Positions 61,811 through 64,000 of a DNA stretch of 64,000 nt are shown in pieces. The notes below the pieces were generated by a model, which was not told where the DNA came from, did not search any database, and saw only the letters and a program-made list of their open reading frames with translations. This stretch comes from Marinilactibacillus psychrotolerans (GTDB lineage: Bacteria > Bacillota > Bacilli > Lactobacillales > Carnobacteriaceae_A), in contig NZ_FMZD01000003.1 of assembly GCF_900101525.1 (NCBI RefSeq), positions 117,650 to 181,649 on the forward strand, in the 5' to 3' direction. Every line of letters starts with the position of its first letter. Position 1 is the stretch's first letter. Both the position numbers and the translations under genes were made by a program.

Positions 61811-63223
61811 TTAACCCTTTTCCGTTCCTCCAAGTTGTCCCATCATAAACTGCAGTTGTGATTCTGCTTGCATCATAGCTGTATCCAATGCCGTAAATTG
61901 CTTAATATACTGTTGACGTTTCGTTTCAATACGTGTATTAAATGTTTCAATTCTCTTATTAACATCTTTAATCAGACGATCGTAAGTGTCAGATTTTGTT
62001 TTAATAATACCTGTTGTACTTGAGATGTATTCGTTAACAAGAGAACGAGTAACATTTGCGAAACCAGTTAGCTTAGTAACCGTTTCAGTTGTAGGATCTC
62101 CATTTTCATCAACAGATGGAATTTCTTCATTTTCTGAACTATGAAAGAATAAAGAAACACCTTTAGGATCATTTTCAAATGTCTCAACAAATTTGGTTCG
62201 ATCGAAAGTAGCTAATCCATCTCGATCAATTTCTACCCCTAAATCTTGAAGACTATTCACTGACTCAGAAGCAGTTTCCATATTCCTAGTTAATAAACTT
62301 CTTAGGTTCGTTTGTAAACGCATTAATGAGCTATCTCCGACTAATGCGCCCGTTTTATTATTTTCAGCAGAAGGATCTCCAACGGATAGTTGCGTATCAA
62401 TAAATGAATTTAATGAGTTATACTGATCAATCACTTCTTTTAATGCATCTGCCGCTGTACCTGTATTATCTGTGATTCGCAACGTATCTGACTTATCAGC
62501 TGCATGGACATTTTGTAAATTAAACGTTACGCCTTCTAATACATCACTGATCGTATTGCTATCTTTTTGTATTTCTATTCCGTCGACTGTAAAAATGGCC
62601 GCCTTACCATCTACTACCGCATTCTCATTTAATTTCAAATCTGAAACTGCTGAGCCCTCTAATGTTAAAGTCTTTTCTCCGGTATCTGTACGTTCTAAGA
62701 TTAAACGGTTATCCACTATGTTCGCTTTGATTTTAGATTTGTCAGACTGATCATTAATCATATCCTTAACATCTTTCAAGCTCATCTCAGAAGTAACATT
62801 GAATTCAAATGGATCTTCACTTTCTCCATTGTTCAATATTAAATTCCCAGAAATGCCTAACTCATCCTTAAGAGATTCAACTGGAATTTTCCCGCCTGTA
62901 AGACGAGTCGCAGAAGCTAACTGACTAACTTGAATTTTATAAGTTCCTGTCGAAGCGCTGCTATCAGCCGTTACTGATACGAAATCTTTCGATGACACAT
63001 TAACTGATTTAGCATTAAATGTGTCTTTGCTTTTTAGAGCATCTAACTTTTTATAAAAACTATCTAACCGACTATTTACATCTTTCCATGCCGTTTGTTG
63101 CGTCTGATATTCATTTTTTTGAGTCGCAAATTTTGTTCCTCTAGCTGACTCTGCTTGAATCAATTGATCAATTGTTGACATATCGATTCCTGAATAAGTA
63201 CCCATTATATTCATGGCGCTCAT
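61811..63223 (-). CDS. fliD: Flagellar filament cap protein FliD
   Basis: 470 residues. N-terminal FliD domain with G-T-Y-S-G-I-D-M-S-T-I-D-Q-L-I, coiled coil, a variable middle, and the C-terminal domain with Y-N-S-L-N-S-F-I-D, then T-R-S-L-V-N-E-Y-I and the end coiled coil Y-I-K-Q-F-T-A-L-D-T-A-M. It caps the filament and adds flagellin. Its GGAGTGA ribosome site contains the flaG stop codon. Confidence 0.94.
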   Translation of the reverse strand: MSAMNIMGTYSGIDMSTIDQLIQAESARGTKFATQKNEYQTQQTAWKDVNSRLDSFYKKLDALKSKDTFNAKSVNVSSKDFVSVTADSSASTGTYKIQVSQLASATRLTGGKIPVESLKDELGISGNLILNNGESEDPFEFNVTSEMSLKDVKDMINDQSDKSKIKANIVDNRLILERTDTGEKTLTLEGSAVSDLKLNENAVVDGKAAIFTVDGIEIQKDSNTISDVLEGVTFNLQNVHAADKSDTLRITDNTGTAADALKEVIDQYNSLNSFIDTQLSVGDPSAENNKTGALVGDSSLMRLQTNLRSLLTRNMETASESVNSLQDLGVEIDRDGLATFDRTKFVETFENDPKGVSLFFHSSENEEIPSVDENGDPTTETVTKLTGFANVTRSLVNEYISSTTGIIKTKSDTYDRLIKDVNKRIETFNTRIETKRQQYIKQFTALDTAMMQAESQLQFMMGQLGGTEKG

Positions 63224-63227
63224 TTTA

Positions 63228-63650
63228 TCACTCCGTTCTATCTATAATCAAACCTGACCATTCCCAAATACCTGCTATAATATCAAGCATTTTTTCAGGC
63301 GGAATCTCACGCAATACTTCATGAGATTCTATATCTACTAATTCTACTAATATTCTACCCGTACCTTCGTGCTTTTTAAATGTTAATTGTGTATTTACTC
63401 GCTGCATAACTTCTTTAGCTTCTAAAACCCATTGATTGATTTGTTTTTCAGTTGGAGGTTGTTTCAGTAGATCTGATGTTTGATCTGCTCTTCTGATTTC
63501 TCTAACTGGTTGAATGGGTTCTACATAAGAATCCTCGTATAAGGATAGCGTACTTTTGCTATGTTGTAAAACTCTATCAATATTTCGAATGGTATTTTGT
63601 GTATTAATTCGCTGATTCATCAATCCAGCCCCTATTTTCAAATTGGACAC
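63228..63650 (-). CDS. flaG: Flagellar protein FlaG
   Basis: About 140 residues. The C-terminal half has the FlaG domain: L-T-F-K-x-H-E-G-T-G-R-I-L-V-E-L-V-D and E-V-L-R-E-I-P-P-E-K-M-L-D. It influences filament length. I prefer the GTG after TTGGAG; an in-frame GTG six codons upstream lacks a ribosome site. Closely spaced to fliD, 101 bp past flagellin with a terminator between. Confidence 0.88.
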   Translation of the reverse strand: MSNLKIGAGLMNQRINTQNTIRNIDRVLQHSKSTLSLYEDSYVEPIQPVREIRRADQTSDLLKQPPTEKQINQWVLEAKEVMQRVNTQLTFKKHEGTGRILVELVDIESHEVLREIPPEKMLDIIAGIWEWSGLIIDRTE

Positions 63651-63702
63651 AGTATTTACTCCAACCACTTAGTGTGTTGCAAATTCTGCATCATGTATGT
63701 AC

Positions 63703-63733
63703 AACAAAACCGAAGCTAGATTGACTAGCTTCG
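63703..63733 (-). terminator. Terminator of the flagellin gene
   Basis: A perfect 9-bp stem (63711–63719 with 63725–63733) is followed on the minus strand by TTTTGTTGT. It probably allows some readthrough into flaG, which has no clear promoter of its own. Confidence 0.75.
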
Positions 63734-63769
63734 ATCCTATTGGTTGATAGTTGTGTTAAAAGATTGAGA

Positions 63770-64000
63770 TTAACCCAATAGTTGTAGAACGCCTTGAGGC
63801 ATTTGGTTAGCTTGTGCAAGCATAGCTGTTGAAGCTTGTGAAAGGATGTTAGACTTAGTGAATTCCATCATTTCTTGAGCCATATCAACGTCACGGATAC
63901 GTGAGTTAGCTTCTGACAAGTTTTCTTTTGTTGTAGTTAAGTTATTGATCGTGTGATCCAAACGGTTTTGAGTTGCACCTAGGTTCGCACGTTCAGTTGA
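63770..64000 (-). CDS. hag: Flagellin, C-terminal part
   Basis: 76 visible residues at the window edge; the frame is open to base 64000. It shows [17 protein letters not shown] and [15 protein letters not shown], then the end [14 protein letters not shown]. This is the D0/D1 C-terminal helix of flagellin, the filament subunit. The rest and its sigma-28 promoter lie outside. Codon choice looks stronger (more optimal) than in its neighbours, as expected for a highly expressed gene. Confidence 0.96.
   Translation of the reverse strand, partial: STERANLGATQNRLDHTINNLTTTKENLSEANSRIRDVDMAQEMMEFTKSNILSQASTAMLAQANQMPQGVLQLLG

Overview
The window is AT-rich, Gram-positive (Firmicutes) chromosome. Gene content and order recall the yqg/yqf/yph–ypm/ypi neighbourhoods of Bacillus, but the protein types (three-cysteine L33, PBP2b-type transpeptidase, arginine deiminase, ROK glucokinase) and the compact layout suggest a lactic-acid-bacterium relative. 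Together with a full flagellar locus this points to a motile member of the Carnobacteriaceae (Carnobacterium, Marinilactibacillus or Alkalibacterium type). The genus is an inference and was not tested by any search.

Layout. 1–8.8 kb: the end of a PPDK/PEP-synthase regulatory protein, then a minus-strand block (rhodanese-like, YqgU-like lipoprotein, glcK, rhomboid protease, three small membrane or acidic proteins), rpmG on plus, a PBP2b-type transpeptidase and sodA on minus. 9–20.4 kb: DUF1189 membrane protein, cshB-type helicase, zwf, argR divergent from argS, trmL and queG, an RlmA-type methyltransferase, a YdaT-like stress protein and an unlinked arcA. 20.6–32.2 kb: a long minus-strand housekeeping run (YtxH protein, aminotransferase, nth, dnaD, asnS, ypmB, dinG, cca, mazG-like, ypiB, ypiA) with Bacillus-like synteny.

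32.3–39.4 kb is an accessory junction. It holds what looks like a decayed type IV pilus locus (a PilO-like C-terminal fragment, an intact prepilin peptidase and a truncated prepilin), a membrane diguanylate cyclase, a PAS/GGDEF/EAL protein predicted to act as a phosphodiesterase, and a methyl-accepting chemotaxis protein without an extracellular domain. 40.0–60.5 kb is one very long minus-strand flagellar operon: flgB-flgC-fliE-fliF-fliG-fliH-fliI-fliJ-fliK-flgD-(TIGR02530)-flgE-flbD-motA-motB-fliL-fliO-fliP-fliQ-fliR-flhB-flhA-fliA-flhO-flhP-(FtsE-like ATPase). 61.0–64 kb holds the late genes fliS, fliT-like, fliD, flaG and the end of flagellin.

The flagellar genes cover rod, MS-ring, export apparatus, hook, stator, the motility sigma factor, filament cap and filament. 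The switch genes fliM and fliN/fliY, normally between fliL and fliO, are not here, nor are flhF/flhG or the che genes. An FtsE-type ABC ATPase without a permease ends the operon. The points most worth a second look are this ATPase, the missing switch genes, the pilus remnant beside c-di-GMP enzymes, two unusual translation starts (queG with a possible AUU start; cca with a Shine-Dalgarno separated from AUG by a hairpin), and tandem ArgR-box-like sites upstream of arcA. I found no CRISPR array, tRNA, rRNA, intact insertion sequence or prophage.
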